Shown here piece after piece: positions 42,750 through 51,448 of a DNA stretch of 64,000 nt. Within the stretch, counting starts at the first letter, position 1. The number at the start of each line of letters is the position of its first letter. The position numbers were made by a program, and so were the translations under genes. The notes under the pieces are model-generated. The model saw only the letters and a program-made list of their open reading frames with translations. It was not told where the DNA came from and searched no databases. Source of the DNA: Paenibacillus tyrphae (GTDB lineage: Bacteria > Bacillota > Bacilli > Paenibacillales > NBRC-103111); NCBI RefSeq assembly GCF_000722545.1, contig NZ_JNVM01000012.1:124001-188000 (forward strand). The letters are read 5' to 3'.

Positions 42750-42806
42750 GTAAAAAAACCTTGATTCGGGCACAACCAACCGTGACCCAAAACAAGGTTT
42801 AATTTA
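42750..42806. terminator. Bidirectional terminator between the XRE and stalk genes
   Basis: AAACCTTG with CAAGGTTT forms the outer stem and GGGTCAC with GTGCCC the inner. There is TTTTTTT on the minus strand and TTTAATTTATTTT on the plus strand. Confidence 0.8.
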
Positions 42807-42816
42807 TTTTATCCCG

Positions 42817-43896
42817 TTATTTATTTGTAATAATAACCGTTTGGGACGAAGGCTCCCACTTCACTTCCGCCCCCAGCGCCTCGCCGATGAAACGGACCGG
42901 GACCATCGTATGGCCGTTCACGATCTGCGCCGGCACTTCCAGCGTTTTGGCCGAACCGCCGACCGTGACATTTTTATCGCCTATTTTCAAATATACCGTC
43001 GTCGTTCCTTTCTTGGCGGTGACGGACTGCTCCTTTTCGTTCCAGTCGATCGTGGCGCCCAGCTTCTCAAAAATCGCCCTTAGCGGCACGAGCGTGCTGC
43101 CTTCGACGATAACCGGCGGCTGCTCGAAGCTTTGCGCGGCACCGTCAATGGTTACCTTAATAGCTTCGGTGCCACCTGTAGACGCTTCGAAACTGAAGGT
43201 ATCGCTGCCGAATACCGGCGTGAAATCAACCGACGTTACGATACTCTCGCTGCCACCGCCACGCGGACCGGTTGTGATTTCTTTTAGCAATATGCCGGTT
43301 TCTTTATCGAACCATTGCTCTCTAGCCGGGACGACACCGTTATCCACTCTCTCGATCCCTTGGGCATCCGTAAATTTTCGATTCAATTGCTTGCTTGCGC
43401 CCGACAGGTGATAAGCAGTCCGGCCAAGGAGCGTTTCTTCTCCTTTAATAACCGGAGCTTCGTTGTCTTCTAACAGCGCCTTCAGTTCTCGCTTGGATAT
43501 GTTGGAATAGCTGTACCATTCCATCCCGTTCAGCTTTACTCCGCTTGTTTTCCCTTCCGTGATGAAAACTCCGTCGTCTCCGTTGATGATCGAGGTGCTC
43601 ATCGTTTTGCCGCTTCCGTCATAGTTGATCTCCGATCGGTACCGGGCATTCGGCGCATCCTGCCATTCCTTGTATGACACAACCTTGCTCGTTCCGTTTT
43701 CGAACGTGGACGTCTCCTTCCATTCCAAGTAAAACGGGCTCGGCTTCTTCCCTTCGATTTCCTTGGCGACCTGCTCAAGGGTCAATGCGCCGGTGCCGGC
43801 TCCTGCCGGGGCAGCCGTCGCTCCGTAAAGAGGCAGCGCCATGGTAAGCAATGCGAGACCTAGTCCTGCGGACACCCATTTTCGTTTGTTCAACAT
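42817..43896 (-). CDS. Secreted protein with copper-amine-oxidase-like stalk domain
   Basis: A 359-residue exported protein. The signal peptide covers about residues 1-28 (WVSAGLGLALLTMALPLYGA). A central LolA/sigma-regulatory-like beta region follows (about 40-245). The C-terminus is a stalk domain with two repeats of the family pattern: PPVIVEGSTLVPLRAIFEKL and VPAQIVNGHTMVPVRFIGEAL. Such domains anchor or project extracellular proteins in Paenibacillus. The start is the last of three ATG codons, best placed after TGGAGG; 43911 is an alternative. An ECF-type promoter motif lies upstream on this strand, so it may belong to the sigma regulon. Confidence 0.85.
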   Translation of the reverse strand: MLNKRKWVSAGLGLALLTMALPLYGATAAPAGAGTGALTLEQVAKEIEGKKPSPFYLEWKETSTFENGTSKVVSYKEWQDAPNARYRSEINYDGSGKTMSTSIINGDDGVFITEGKTSGVKLNGMEWYSYSNISKRELKALLEDNEAPVIKGEETLLGRTAYHLSGASKQLNRKFTDAQGIERVDNGVVPAREQWFDKETGILLKEITTGPRGGGSESIVTSVDFTPVFGSDTFSFEASTGGTEAIKVTIDGAAQSFEQPPVIVEGSTLVPLRAIFEKLGATIDWNEKEQSVTAKKGTTTVYLKIGDKNVTVGGSAKTLEVPAQIVNGHTMVPVRFIGEALGAEVKWEPSSQTVIITNK

Positions 43897-43993
43897 CATC
43901 ATATCCTCCATCTTTCCATATATGGGATTGCGGCGGTGCTGAATTTTCGCCCCGAATCGTCGCCGCTTGGGCCGGACGAAAACACCTCCTTAT

Positions 43994-44023
43994 CTTAAGG
44001 CGAAGCAAAACCGAATTCGGTTC
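43994..44023 (-). promoter_or_regulatory. ECF-type promoter motif for the stalk gene
   Basis: On the minus strand GAACC (44023-44019), 16 bases, CGCC (44002-43999), then TTAAGA. It is back to back with the plus-strand motif beginning at 44030. It lies about 100 bases from the start codon. Confidence 0.6.
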
Positions 44024-44029
44024 ACCCAC

Positions 44030-44059
44030 GAACCGAGTCGCCCTTCCGTTCGCCTATAA
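44030..44059 (+). promoter_or_regulatory. ECF-type promoter motif for the DUF5643-like gene
   Basis: GAACC at 44030-44034, 16 bases, CGCC at 44051-44054 then TATAAGG, as at the sigma gene. The spacing to the start codon is 40 bases. Confidence 0.7.
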
Positions 44060-44094
44060 GGTGTACGACCCAAAAAGAGGAGGAGCAAACCACA

Positions 44095-44940
44095 ATGAAA
44101 AAAACTACCATTGCCGTATTAAGCGCAGCCGTATTATTAGGAGGACTCGCACCGCTGGCCGTTCGGGCCGATGCAACCGCCGTTTCCGCAAACCAAACCG
44201 CCGCAGTGCCGATTGCCACTCAAGATACAAAAACCTTCAATTTGAACCCGGCCATCCAAAAGCAGTACGGCGGGACCACGTTCACGTTGAAGTCGCTGTC
44301 GGCCTCTCCGGAGACGACCGAATTTGTCTTGGCCCGCCACGTCCCGGATGGGATTGCAAAAGAAGTCGATGAACAGCTCATGAAAATGAGTTATTTGGTC
44401 ACGGACGACAACGGATGGATCTACGAATACCAAAAAGCTAATGAGAAAGGACAGGAGCAGCCGGACGGCTCTTTCGTCCCTTACTATACCGAAAATGTGG
44501 AGCCTTTGCAGGGTAAGCCCAAGGAACTGACCATTAGACCGTATGTAGGAGGCTGGTACGACGATACAAGCACGATGTTTTCGGATAAAGCAAATGTGAC
44601 CGCGCCGCTGACCGGTCAATATCCGCTGACGCTCGATCAAGGCAAAATCGGCAGCATGTCGGTAACCGGCGTAGACTTCGGCAAGGATAAAACTATTCTG
44701 AAACTGGCGATCACCGGAGAAACGGCATCCGTTCAGAAGACAGGCACTTGGCTGGTACAAAACGGGAAGCAGCTTGATGTGACCCGCACGGAATTGGTTA
44801 GCGTAGAGGACGGCGTCTACCAGTACGAGCTGGAATTTCCGGCCGTGGACCGGACAGCGCCGCTTGAGGTGCTGACCAAGCGCATGATGCCTGTGACGTT
44901 CCTGAAAGAGCTGGAGATGAAAGTTCAGCTTCCGCAATAA
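44095..44940 (+). CDS. Secreted DUF5643-like protein
   Basis: A 281-residue exported protein with a clear signal peptide (KKTTIAVLSAAVLLGGLAPLAVRADA). The mature part is beta-rich and contains TFTLKSLSASPETTEFVLAR and the C-terminal DRTAPLEVLTKRMMPVTFLKEL. It resembles the extracytoplasmic DUF4179/DUF5643-type region of the protein at 40028, without its membrane anchor. GAGGAG precedes the ATG. The ECF motif upstream suggests it is induced by the nearby sigma factor, so it could act as an extracellular feedback or decoy component. This function is inference. Confidence 0.8.
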   Translation: MKKTTIAVLSAAVLLGGLAPLAVRADATAVSANQTAAVPIATQDTKTFNLNPAIQKQYGGTTFTLKSLSASPETTEFVLARHVPDGIAKEVDEQLMKMSYLVTDDNGWIYEYQKANEKGQEQPDGSFVPYYTENVEPLQGKPKELTIRPYVGGWYDDTSTMFSDKANVTAPLTGQYPLTLDQGKIGSMSVTGVDFGKDKTILKLAITGETASVQKTGTWLVQNGKQLDVTRTELVSVEDGVYQYELEFPAVDRTAPLEVLTKRMMPVTFLKELEMKVQLPQ

Positions 44941-44943
44941 CGA

Positions 44944-44985
44944 CAGCAACCCGCGCGGAGTTACGCTCCACGCGGGTTGTTTTTA
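44944..44985 (+). terminator. Terminator after the DUF5643-like gene
   Basis: CAACCCGCG and CGCGGGTTG with an inner GGAG/CTCC stem, then TTTTTAT. Strong and close to the stop codon. Confidence 0.88.
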
Positions 44986-44987
44986 TG

Positions 44988-45554
44988 CTACAGTCCTTTG
45001 CCTACAGGCTGAATCGTTCTCAGCACTTGTGCAGCGACCTTCGGGCCGATCGTGGACGCGATGACCCATTCCGCCAACTGTTGGGCGGCCAGACAGCCGG
45101 CAGCGGTCGCGATTCTTCCGTCGCTGACGAAATCTTGGGCGACCACCTTCACGTTCATCTTCTCCAGCATCTTCCTGCGGGTCGGATACGTCGTCGCTTC
45201 TTTACCTTCCAGCAACCCGAGCGCCGCCAAAATGAGCGCCCCCGAGCACATCGATCCGATCCACTGCCTATCCGGGGCCAGCTTGAGCTGGGATAGGTAC
45301 TCCGGATCTTGAATCAGCTCCGGGACCAGTACCCCGCTTGTAAAGAGGACCGCGTCCATCTCTTGCAGCTCGTCGATCGTCCCCATCGTCTGGATCGGCA
45401 GCCCGGCATCGGACACGTGCGTATCCTTGGTCCCTACGATCTTCACCTGCCAATCCTCCACGCCCGCAACGGAACGGACACGATTCAACAAGTCCCACGG
45501 AAGAAACAAATCCAGATCGGTAAACCGATCAAAAATGACTAAGGCAATTTTCAT
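44988..45554 (-). CDS. DJ-1/PfpI-family protein
   Basis: A 188-residue cytosolic flavodoxin-like protein. The strand KIALVIFDRFTDLDLFLPWD, the acidic residue in this segment, and the nucleophile elbow IGSMCSGALILAALG (Cys followed by Ser-Gly) are typical of DJ-1/PfpI proteins related to isonitrile hydratase and AraC N-terminal domains. Here no DNA-binding domain is present. ATG at 45554 after AAAGGGAAG; in-frame starts upstream to 45617 lack a ribosome binding site. The exact activity (hydratase, deglycase-like or chaperone) cannot be read. Confidence 0.87.
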   Translation of the reverse strand: MKIALVIFDRFTDLDLFLPWDLLNRVRSVAGVEDWQVKIVGTKDTHVSDAGLPIQTMGTIDELQEMDAVLFTSGVLVPELIQDPEYLSQLKLAPDRQWIGSMCSGALILAALGLLEGKEATTYPTRRKMLEKMNVKVVAQDFVSDGRIATAAGCLAAQQLAEWVIASTIGPKVAAQVLRTIQPVGKGL

Positions 45555-45696
45555 CTGTAGCTTCCCTTTCATTTGCAAATTAGAAGTAGCGTATTTAGTT
45601 ATTTCACGCATTCGCAAAAGGTATTTTGTGGTAAAATTTGATTTGCAATCCTCTAAGGAGATCCCTGCTTTTAATTTTTATTCAGGAGGTTTTCCC

Positions 45697-46122
45697 ATGA
45701 AAACGGCTATAAAGATAATTTTAAGTATAATCCTAGTTTTATCTATATGTCTGAACTTTTTTTAATTTTCTTTTAATTCCCATTCAATAAAACAAGAAAC
45801 TATTGATCGTGAATTGAACCGCGCTATCAGCAGGATTTCAGGAGCCTTAGATTCTATAGACAATGGTAACTACAGTGGCTATTTGCTGGCTATCGAGCAT
45901 GCTTCTAAAGCAAATGCTTTGTCTCAATTTTCATCTTATCCTCCCGAGGCTAACCTAACAGGTATAACAGCTGAATTGATTAATGAATTTAGAAATCTAA
46001 ATATAAAACAAAAGAAATTAGCAGATAAAGAAGAATTAATGACTCTCTTTCAAAAACTTTCTTCAGACCCGACTAATCGTGAAATATCTGAACGTATCAT
46101 TAAACTTCTGCAAAAGAATTGA
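45697..46122 (+). pseudogene. AT-rich small secreted/membrane protein gene with one in-frame stop
   Basis: From the ATG at 45697 (CAGGAGG upstream) the frame gives KTAIKIILSIILVLSICLNFF, a hydrophobic signal or anchor. It meets TAA at 45763 and then continues in the same frame as SFNSHSIKQETIDRELNRAI to a stop at 46122. The downstream part is helical (ELINEFRNLNIKQKKLADKEE and RIIKLLQKN). The reading frame and strong ribosome binding site indicate one gene of about 140 codons broken by a single nonsense codon. Its low GC content differs sharply from its neighbours and suggests recent acquisition. No domain is recognised. Confidence 0.65.
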
Positions 46123-46158
46123 AAACCACGGAACATTTACTTGATCATCAACTATTCC

Positions 46159-47172
46159 TCATCGCTTCGACTGACGCCAAAGCAAGTAAAGAAAATAAGG
46201 ACCGCCGACAGCCGAAACGACCAGTCCGGCGGGAATTTCCAACGGCGGCACAAGCCCCCTGCCGAGCGCGTCCGCGACGAGAACGAGCAGCCCGCCGAGG
46301 AGAGCCGCCGTGGGGATCAAAATGCGATGACGCCCTCCGACAAGTTGTCTGGCGGCATGCGGCACGATCAGCCCGACGAACCCGATCGTGCCCACCACGG
46401 CTACGGCCGAACCGGTCAACGCGACGGCCATCGCCAGCAGAGACGCTCGCAGAAGCTCGACTTTGACGCCGAGTCCAAGAGCTACCGGGTCTCCGAGACG
46501 GATCACGTCCAGATGAACGGCAAGCAGCCAGGCGAGCGGTATGAGAAGCAGCATCCAAGGCAGCACTTGCAGCACTTGGTCCCATGACCTGCCCCACAAA
46601 CTTCCGCTGAGCCAAATAAGCGCCGTGTTCACGTTGGGCGTGGCCCGCAACACCAGCAAGTGAATGCCCGAGGAGCAAAGTGCGCTGACGGCCACCCCCA
46701 CCAGCGCCAGCCGGACGGGAGCGACGCCTCTGCGATAAGCAAGCAAATACACGGCAAATGCGGCAGCGATACCGCCGCCGAAGGCTGCTGCCATGAGCGC
46801 AAAAGGCGCTGACAGCGGAAACAGCAGCGTCACGACGACTGCAGCCAACCCCGCGCCTCCCGTAATGCCGAGCGTATCGGGAGCAGCGAGCGGATTGCGC
46901 ATGACGCCTTGGGCGATGACGCCCGCGACGGCCAGACCGGCACCGGCCAGCAGCGCTAGCGCAATGCGGGGCAGCCGGTAGTCGAAAATAATCGAAGCCG
47001 TGTTCGGGTCGCCTTGGCCGACGAGCGACGCCAGGATCGGCCCGATCCCGAGCTTCGCATCCCCGATGCCGATATTGGCTATGGCGCAAAGCAGGGTCGC
47101 GAGCGCCAGCAGGCCGAGGACGCCGGCATTTCGCCGTCTGCCTGCCGCAACCGGAGCATGCTGTCCGTTCAT
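46159..47172 (-). CDS. FecCD-type iron-siderophore ABC permease (second)
   Basis: A 337-residue membrane permease with about nine to ten helices, of the BtuC/FecD/FhuG family. Motifs are RLPRIALALLAGAGLAVAGV near residue 70, NPLAAPDTLGITGGAGLAAV, and GTIGFVGLIVPHAARQLVGG with the coupling-loop Gly. It overlaps the upstream permease by four bases (ATGA). It transports ferric siderophore delivered by the lipoprotein two genes upstream. No ATPase gene follows: the next sequence is the convergent AT-rich relic, so a distant FhuC/YusV-like ATPase is needed. Confidence 0.93.
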   Translation of the reverse strand: MNGQHAPVAAGRRRNAGVLGLLALATLLCAIANIGIGDAKLGIGPILASLVGQGDPNTASIIFDYRLPRIALALLAGAGLAVAGVIAQGVMRNPLAAPDTLGITGGAGLAAVVVTLLFPLSAPFALMAAAFGGGIAAAFAVYLLAYRRGVAPVRLALVGVAVSALCSSGIHLLVLRATPNVNTALIWLSGSLWGRSWDQVLQVLPWMLLLIPLAWLLAVHLDVIRLGDPVALGLGVKVELLRASLLAMAVALTGSAVAVVGTIGFVGLIVPHAARQLVGGRHRILIPTAALLGGLLVLVADALGRGLVPPLEIPAGLVVSAVGGPYFLYLLWRQSKR

Positions 47173-48218
47173 TCGTCGTTCCCCTCCTTGCGTCTGCGGC
47201 GGGCCAAATAAATAAAATACGGCGTGCCGATCAGCGCCGTGACGACGCCCACCGGTGTCTCATACGGAAACAGCACGAAGCGGGAGGCGAGGTCCGCAAG
47301 CAGCAGCAGCACCGCCCCAAGCAAGGCGGACAGCGGGATCACCGCCCGATAGTCCGCGCCGGTCAAATAACGCACGATATGCGGCACGATCAACCCGACA
47401 AAACCGATCGGACCGGCGACGGCTACGGACACGCCAGCCAGCAGGATGACAACGAGCGTGATCAAGCTCCGGGTCTTCCATACGCGCTGGCCCAGCCCGC
47501 GGGCCATATCTTCGCCCAAGCTAAGGATGGAAGCGGAGCGTCCGAGCGCGAAGGCGACGGCAAGCGCGGGAATGCCCCACCAGAGGAGCGTTTGGACGTG
47601 CTCCCATTTTCTCCCTGATACCGATCCTGCAAGCCAGAACAGTACGCTATCGGTTTTCGTTTCGTTGAAAATAAGCAGTGCCTGCGTCGCCGCCGACAGG
47701 ATCGCTTGGATGGCTACTCCCGTCAGGGCCAAGTTGACCTCCATATGAGCTCCTTTAAAGGCGGAAGCCATCGCGAAGACGACAACCGCCGCTGCGGCTC
47801 CCCCTGCAAAAGCGGCAGCCACCGTATATCCGCCCGTCACAAACGGATACGTGACGGTCACAAAAACGACCGCCGCCGATGCCCCAGCGTTAATCCCAAA
47901 GACGCCCGGAGAAGCAAGCGGATTGCGCGTCACGGCTTGCATCAATGCGCCCGCAACCGCTAGATTCGCCCCGGCGAGCGCCGTGACGACCGTGCGGGGA
48001 ATCCGGATGTTGCGGATAATGCTGTGCATCCGCGACCCGTCCTCGTGAAACAGCGAGGCCAGAACGGACGATATCGGCATCGATGTCGAGCCCACGGCGA
48101 CGGACAGCAAGAGCGCCACTGTCAGCAGCACAAAACCGGCTGCGGCCACCAGAGCGATCCGGCCCGCGCGCCTGCGGAGCACTTTTGTTTCCGTGAGCGG
48201 CTGTACGGAATAAACCAC
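47169..48218 (-). CDS. FecCD-type iron-siderophore ABC permease (first)
   Basis: A 349-residue membrane permease of the FecCD family, paralogous to its partner. Motifs: IRIPRTVVTALAGANLAVAG, NPLASPGVFGINAGASAAV, and GPIGFVGLIVPHIVRYLTG. It has about ten hydrophobic segments and an N-terminal basic stretch. It starts 68 bases after the solute-binding lipoprotein gene and overlaps the second permease gene. The two form a heterodimeric channel. The Fur-box promoter upstream of the lipoprotein probably drives all three genes. Confidence 0.93.
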   Translation of the reverse strand: MVYSVQPLTETKVLRRRAGRIALVAAAGFVLLTVALLLSVAVGSTSMPISSVLASLFHEDGSRMHSIIRNIRIPRTVVTALAGANLAVAGALMQAVTRNPLASPGVFGINAGASAAVVFVTVTYPFVTGGYTVAAAFAGGAAAAVVVFAMASAFKGAHMEVNLALTGVAIQAILSAATQALLIFNETKTDSVLFWLAGSVSGRKWEHVQTLLWWGIPALAVAFALGRSASILSLGEDMARGLGQRVWKTRSLITLVVILLAGVSVAVAGPIGFVGLIVPHIVRYLTGADYRAVIPLSALLGAVLLLLADLASRFVLFPYETPVGVVTALIGTPYFIYLARRRRKEGNDE

Positions 48219-48285
48219 TAGTACCCGACCCCTTCGCTATCGAATCTGCCAAACTTGTCTTAATACCAAGAGTACGAGGCCAAGG

Positions 48286-49311
48286 TCATTTGGCTGTGAA
48301 TAGCAGCTTATCTGCCTGGTCGATCATCACATTTGCCCCCTGCACGCTGCGGCGGAGCGACCAAGCATACCTGTCCACTTCGTATACCTGCTTGTTCTTC
48401 ACTGCCTTGAGGTCCTTCCACAGCGGGTCTTTCTCGATAGGCCGGCCGCCCTGTTTGTCACGCTTGTCGCTCTCGGCGGACATCAGCATGATCGTGTCGG
48501 GATCGATCTCAAGAAGCTGCTCTAATGTCAAATTGGCGTTCGTCGAGGTAGACGCATATTTCGAAGCATCCTTCAAGGCATACGTATATCCGAATTGCGT
48601 CAGCAGCTGTGAGGTGAAAAATTCCGGACTGCGCACGGCGATTTCGTTGTTCGTATTGCCGATGAGCAGCACGCTCGGCTTCCCTTGCGGCGCCTTGGCC
48701 TGCAGCGCTTTTAACTTGGTCTTATGGGCTTCGATCACCTTCTCCATCTCGCTGCGTTTCCCGACAGCCTCGGCGACCGTAAGCGCCGTCTTCAGCGTAT
48801 CGTCGTAATCGGCGTTCAAGTTTTTCAAGGCGATCGTCGGCGCGATTTTGGACAATTCCGCATACACATTTTTATGCCGGTCCGTGTCCGCGATAATCAG
48901 ATCGGGCTGCAGCATTTTGATCTTCTCCAGGCTGGGCTGCGCGCGGGTGCCTACCGGGGTGTAGCCCTCGATTTTTTTAAGCACCTCTGCAGCGATTAGA
49001 TTCGGTTTATTGTCATCGGCGACACCCGTCGGCTTCACGCCAACATCCAGCAGCGCGTCGATGAAGCCCAGCTCCAGCACGACAATCTTCTGCGGGGAGC
49101 TGGGAACCGGCGTTTCGCCAAGGTCATGCTTGATAGTTAGAGCGGCAGCGGAGCCTGCGTTTTTCGTCTCGGTTGATGCGGATTTCGTCTCCGTCGAAGC
49201 CGGTTTAGCTCCGGCTGCCTTATCTGGCGTTCCTTCCTTGGAGCAGCCGAACAGCAAGGCGCTGATCAAGGCGATAACAGCCAGCAGAAAAAGTGACTTA
49301 AGAAGTTTCAC
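48286..49311 (-). CDS. Iron-siderophore binding lipoprotein (FecB/FhuD-like)
   Basis: A 341-residue class III solute-binding lipoprotein. The signal peptide ends in a FGC lipobox (LLFGCSKEG), followed by a low-complexity Lys/Ala/Ser/Thr linker with the repeated STETK unit. The mature domain shows PQKIVVLELGFIDALLDVGV, LEKIKMLQPDLIIADTDRH and QLLEIDPDTIMLMS, as in ferric-citrate and catecholate binders. The GTG at 49311 has AAAGGGG upstream; the longer ATG start at 49443 would read through the promoter. A Fur box overlapping the -35 makes iron repression almost certain. Confidence 0.93.
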   Translation of the reverse strand: MKLLKSLFLLAVIALISALLFGCSKEGTPDKAAGAKPASTETKSASTETKNAGSAAALTIKHDLGETPVPSSPQKIVVLELGFIDALLDVGVKPTGVADDNKPNLIAAEVLKKIEGYTPVGTRAQPSLEKIKMLQPDLIIADTDRHKNVYAELSKIAPTIALKNLNADYDDTLKTALTVAEAVGKRSEMEKVIEAHKTKLKALQAKAPQGKPSVLLIGNTNNEIAVRSPEFFTSQLLTQFGYTYALKDASKYASTSTNANLTLEQLLEIDPDTIMLMSAESDKRDKQGGRPIEKDPLWKDLKAVKNKQVYEVDRYAWSLRRSVQGANVMIDQADKLLFTAK

Positions 49312-49356
49312 GTTATGTATCCCCTTTGCGTAGGTATAATCTTCCGGTCGGCACTC

Positions 49357-49400
49357 ATTATAGCAAATCACCGTTCTAGTGACAATGATTATCATTATCA
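49357..49400 (-). promoter_or_regulatory. Fur-box promoter of the iron importer operon
   Basis: On the minus strand: TTGTCA (49385-49380), 17 bases, TATAAT (49362-49357). The -35 lies inside a Fur box at 49380-49400 made of TGACAATGAT and ATCATTATCA, close to the classical 7-1-7 repeat. Confidence 0.85.
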
Positions 49401-49548
49401 CAAAATTCCGCAACTGTTCGTCCCTGCTCTTCGCACCCGCCATCGTATGGAAATTTTTTCGAAAAAGGGTTTCCCCCGCAAATGCCGAATAGTTTTAAGA
49501 TGAGGAAGCCCTCACCCCTAACATACATTTAGTAAGGAGGTATTTCCC

Positions 49549-51201
49549 TTGAATTCAACCGCCCGTCTGGGCAAATCTCTGATGCTCCTATCCTTGGCGC
49601 TGATGCTCTGGTGTATCGGTCTTACAATTCCCGTACCCCAAGCCCATGCGTCCTCCTATTCTTACGAGGCGGCTCCCAAAGGAACCGTCGGCGTCACCAA
49701 GCCGAATCTCACGTTTTATTTCGATACCGATTTGGCCTTTGCACCCTCGTCTTACACCATGACGCTGAACGGGCAGATCGTGCCTGCCAGTTACGACCAT
49801 AACAAAGGAACGTTCACCTATACGCCCGACAAAGATCTCGCGCCTGGGAACTACACCGTGCAAATGTCGATCACCTATCCAGGCTATAAGCCTATCGAGC
49901 AGTCGTGGTCGTTTACCGTAGCGAAAGATGCAACCAGCCGCTTCGAGGCACCGGCCCCGGAGGACTTGGCCGGACTTGCCGCCATTAACGACTACCGGGT
50001 GCTGTACGGACTCCCCCAGCTTCAAATGAACGACCGGCTTCTCGCTATGGCGAAGGCGCATGCGAAATATTTGGATGCGAACAAAATCGCCCAAGGCGAC
50101 AAAAGCGCGGAGAGCTTGCATGATCAGAACCCAAACAAACCCGGATTTTTCGGCCAATCGCCGCGGGAGCGCGCCGCTTACTACGGGTATTCGGCTAAGC
50201 TCGGGGAAGACGCCGCGTATCACGTGGGATCGATCAGCGAAACGGTCGACGTACTGTTCGACGCGCCGTACCACCGTTCTCCGTTCTTAAGTCCTGATGC
50301 CAAAGAAGTCGGTATTGCCAAAATAGGCGATTATACGATCATCGAATTCGGCTTCGGATCAAGCGAAAACTCGCCGATCGTCGTCTCGCCGGCGGACGGG
50401 GAGCGGTATGTGCCTACATCCTTTGACGGGAACGAAGCCCCGGACCCGCTGCGTATGCATACAAGCGGCAATTACCCTGTCGGCTACCCGATCATGGCCC
50501 AATATTTCGGCGAGAATGTGGACAAAATCAAGCTGCTGAGCGCCGAGCTGACCGATAATGCCAAGCAGAAGATCGACTTGTTCGCGAATTCGCCCGAAAA
50601 CGACGACAAATTGACCAATGCCGTCATTCTGCTGCCGCGCAAGCCGCTGCAAGCGGATCAGACTTATCTCGTCAAGCTGAGCCTGCAGGTGACCAAAAAA
50701 GACGGCACCACGACGACCGAATCGAAAGAATGGAATTTCACGACGGAACCGCTGCCGCAGCTCGGAAAAACAAAGCTGCACCGGAATGCGTCCGATTACC
50801 TCAAGCAGGCTGTCACCGTCCTGCCGATTCAGCGCAAAGCCAGCTTCGGGCTGGATGACAGCAGCTATTCGGTCGACGGCGTCTCCTTTCCGATGCAGCG
50901 GACGCCGGTCATCGTCGACGGCTCCTCGTACTTGTATATCCGCGACTTGGCCGCGGCGCTTGGAGCGAACGTGGAATGGGACGAGCAGCAGCGCGCGGCC
51001 GTGTATACGAAAGGAACGCTTAAGGTCACGCTTTACACGACGAGAAACGCCTACGAAGTAAACGGCGACCTGCGGCAAACCAATACGCCCGCCCGGCTGG
51101 TCGGCGACAATACGATGGTCCCGGTCCGCCTGCTGGCCGAAGTACTGGGGGCCAAGGTAGATTACGCCGAAGCCACGCGGACAGTTATGATTACTTACTG
51201 A
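49549..51201 (+). CDS. Secreted CAP-domain protein with stalk domain
   Basis: A 550-residue exported protein. The signal peptide covers about 1-35. An Ig/SbsA-like domain (about 40-125: PNLTFYFDTDLAFAPSSYTM) is followed by a CAP/SCP domain (about 135-270: INDYRVLYGLPQLQMNDRL, AKAHAKYL, SLHDQNPN, TVDVLFDAPYHRSPFL). A second Ig-like region follows. The C-terminus is a copper-amine-oxidase-like stalk with repeats (RTPVIVDGSSYLYIRDLAAA and LVGDNTMVPVRLLAEVLGA). Start at TTG after AAGGAGG. CAP proteins of this kind occur on spores and cell surfaces (e.g. YkwD-like); the function is unknown. Confidence 0.9.
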   Translation: MNSTARLGKSLMLLSLALMLWCIGLTIPVPQAHASSYSYEAAPKGTVGVTKPNLTFYFDTDLAFAPSSYTMTLNGQIVPASYDHNKGTFTYTPDKDLAPGNYTVQMSITYPGYKPIEQSWSFTVAKDATSRFEAPAPEDLAGLAAINDYRVLYGLPQLQMNDRLLAMAKAHAKYLDANKIAQGDKSAESLHDQNPNKPGFFGQSPRERAAYYGYSAKLGEDAAYHVGSISETVDVLFDAPYHRSPFLSPDAKEVGIAKIGDYTIIEFGFGSSENSPIVVSPADGERYVPTSFDGNEAPDPLRMHTSGNYPVGYPIMAQYFGENVDKIKLLSAELTDNAKQKIDLFANSPENDDKLTNAVILLPRKPLQADQTYLVKLSLQVTKKDGTTTTESKEWNFTTEPLPQLGKTKLHRNASDYLKQAVTVLPIQRKASFGLDDSSYSVDGVSFPMQRTPVIVDGSSYLYIRDLAAALGANVEWDEQQRAAVYTKGTLKVTLYTTRNAYEVNGDLRQTNTPARLVGDNTMVPVRLLAEVLGAKVDYAEATRTVMITY

Positions 51202-51236
51202 CGGGGGCAGCCCTGTCAGAAGCAAGACCCATCTAT

Positions 51237-51283
51237 GCAAAAGGCACCGCATCCTGCCAAAACAGGAGCGGTGCCTTTTTGTC
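51237..51283 (+). terminator. Terminator after the CAP-domain gene
   Basis: AAAAGGCACCG and CGGTGCCTTTTT with an inner CCTG/CAGG stem. Strong bidirectional hairpin. The 100 bases between it and the next terminator hold no supported gene. Confidence 0.88.
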
Positions 51284-51380
51284 ATGCGCCGTCTATTCGT
51301 CTTCGTCTCCTTCTCCGCTATCCCCTCCGCCGTCATCGTCATCAGAGGCGCGGAAGTGTGGGAGGAACCTTGCAAGCAAC

Positions 51381-51405
51381 AAAAAAGGCGCCTGAAGGCG
51401 CCTTG
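51381..51405 (-). terminator. Terminator after the AI-2E transporter gene
   Basis: On the minus strand AAGGCGCC and GGCGCCTT with a short loop, then TTTTTTG. Confidence 0.85.
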
Positions 51406-51448
51406 TCTTAGGTATTTATTTTATGGCTCTACTTAACCGGTTTGCCGC

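Noticed and set aside
43896..43980. Possible leader peptide before the stalk gene (GTG near 43985 running into the start region)
   Set aside because: Its GTG overlaps the only AAGGAGG, leaving no spacing for initiation.
51300..51380. Minus-strand acidic tail (RASDDDDGGGDSGEGDEDE)
   Set aside because: Lies between two terminators with no coding sequence leading into it; too short to support a gene remnant.
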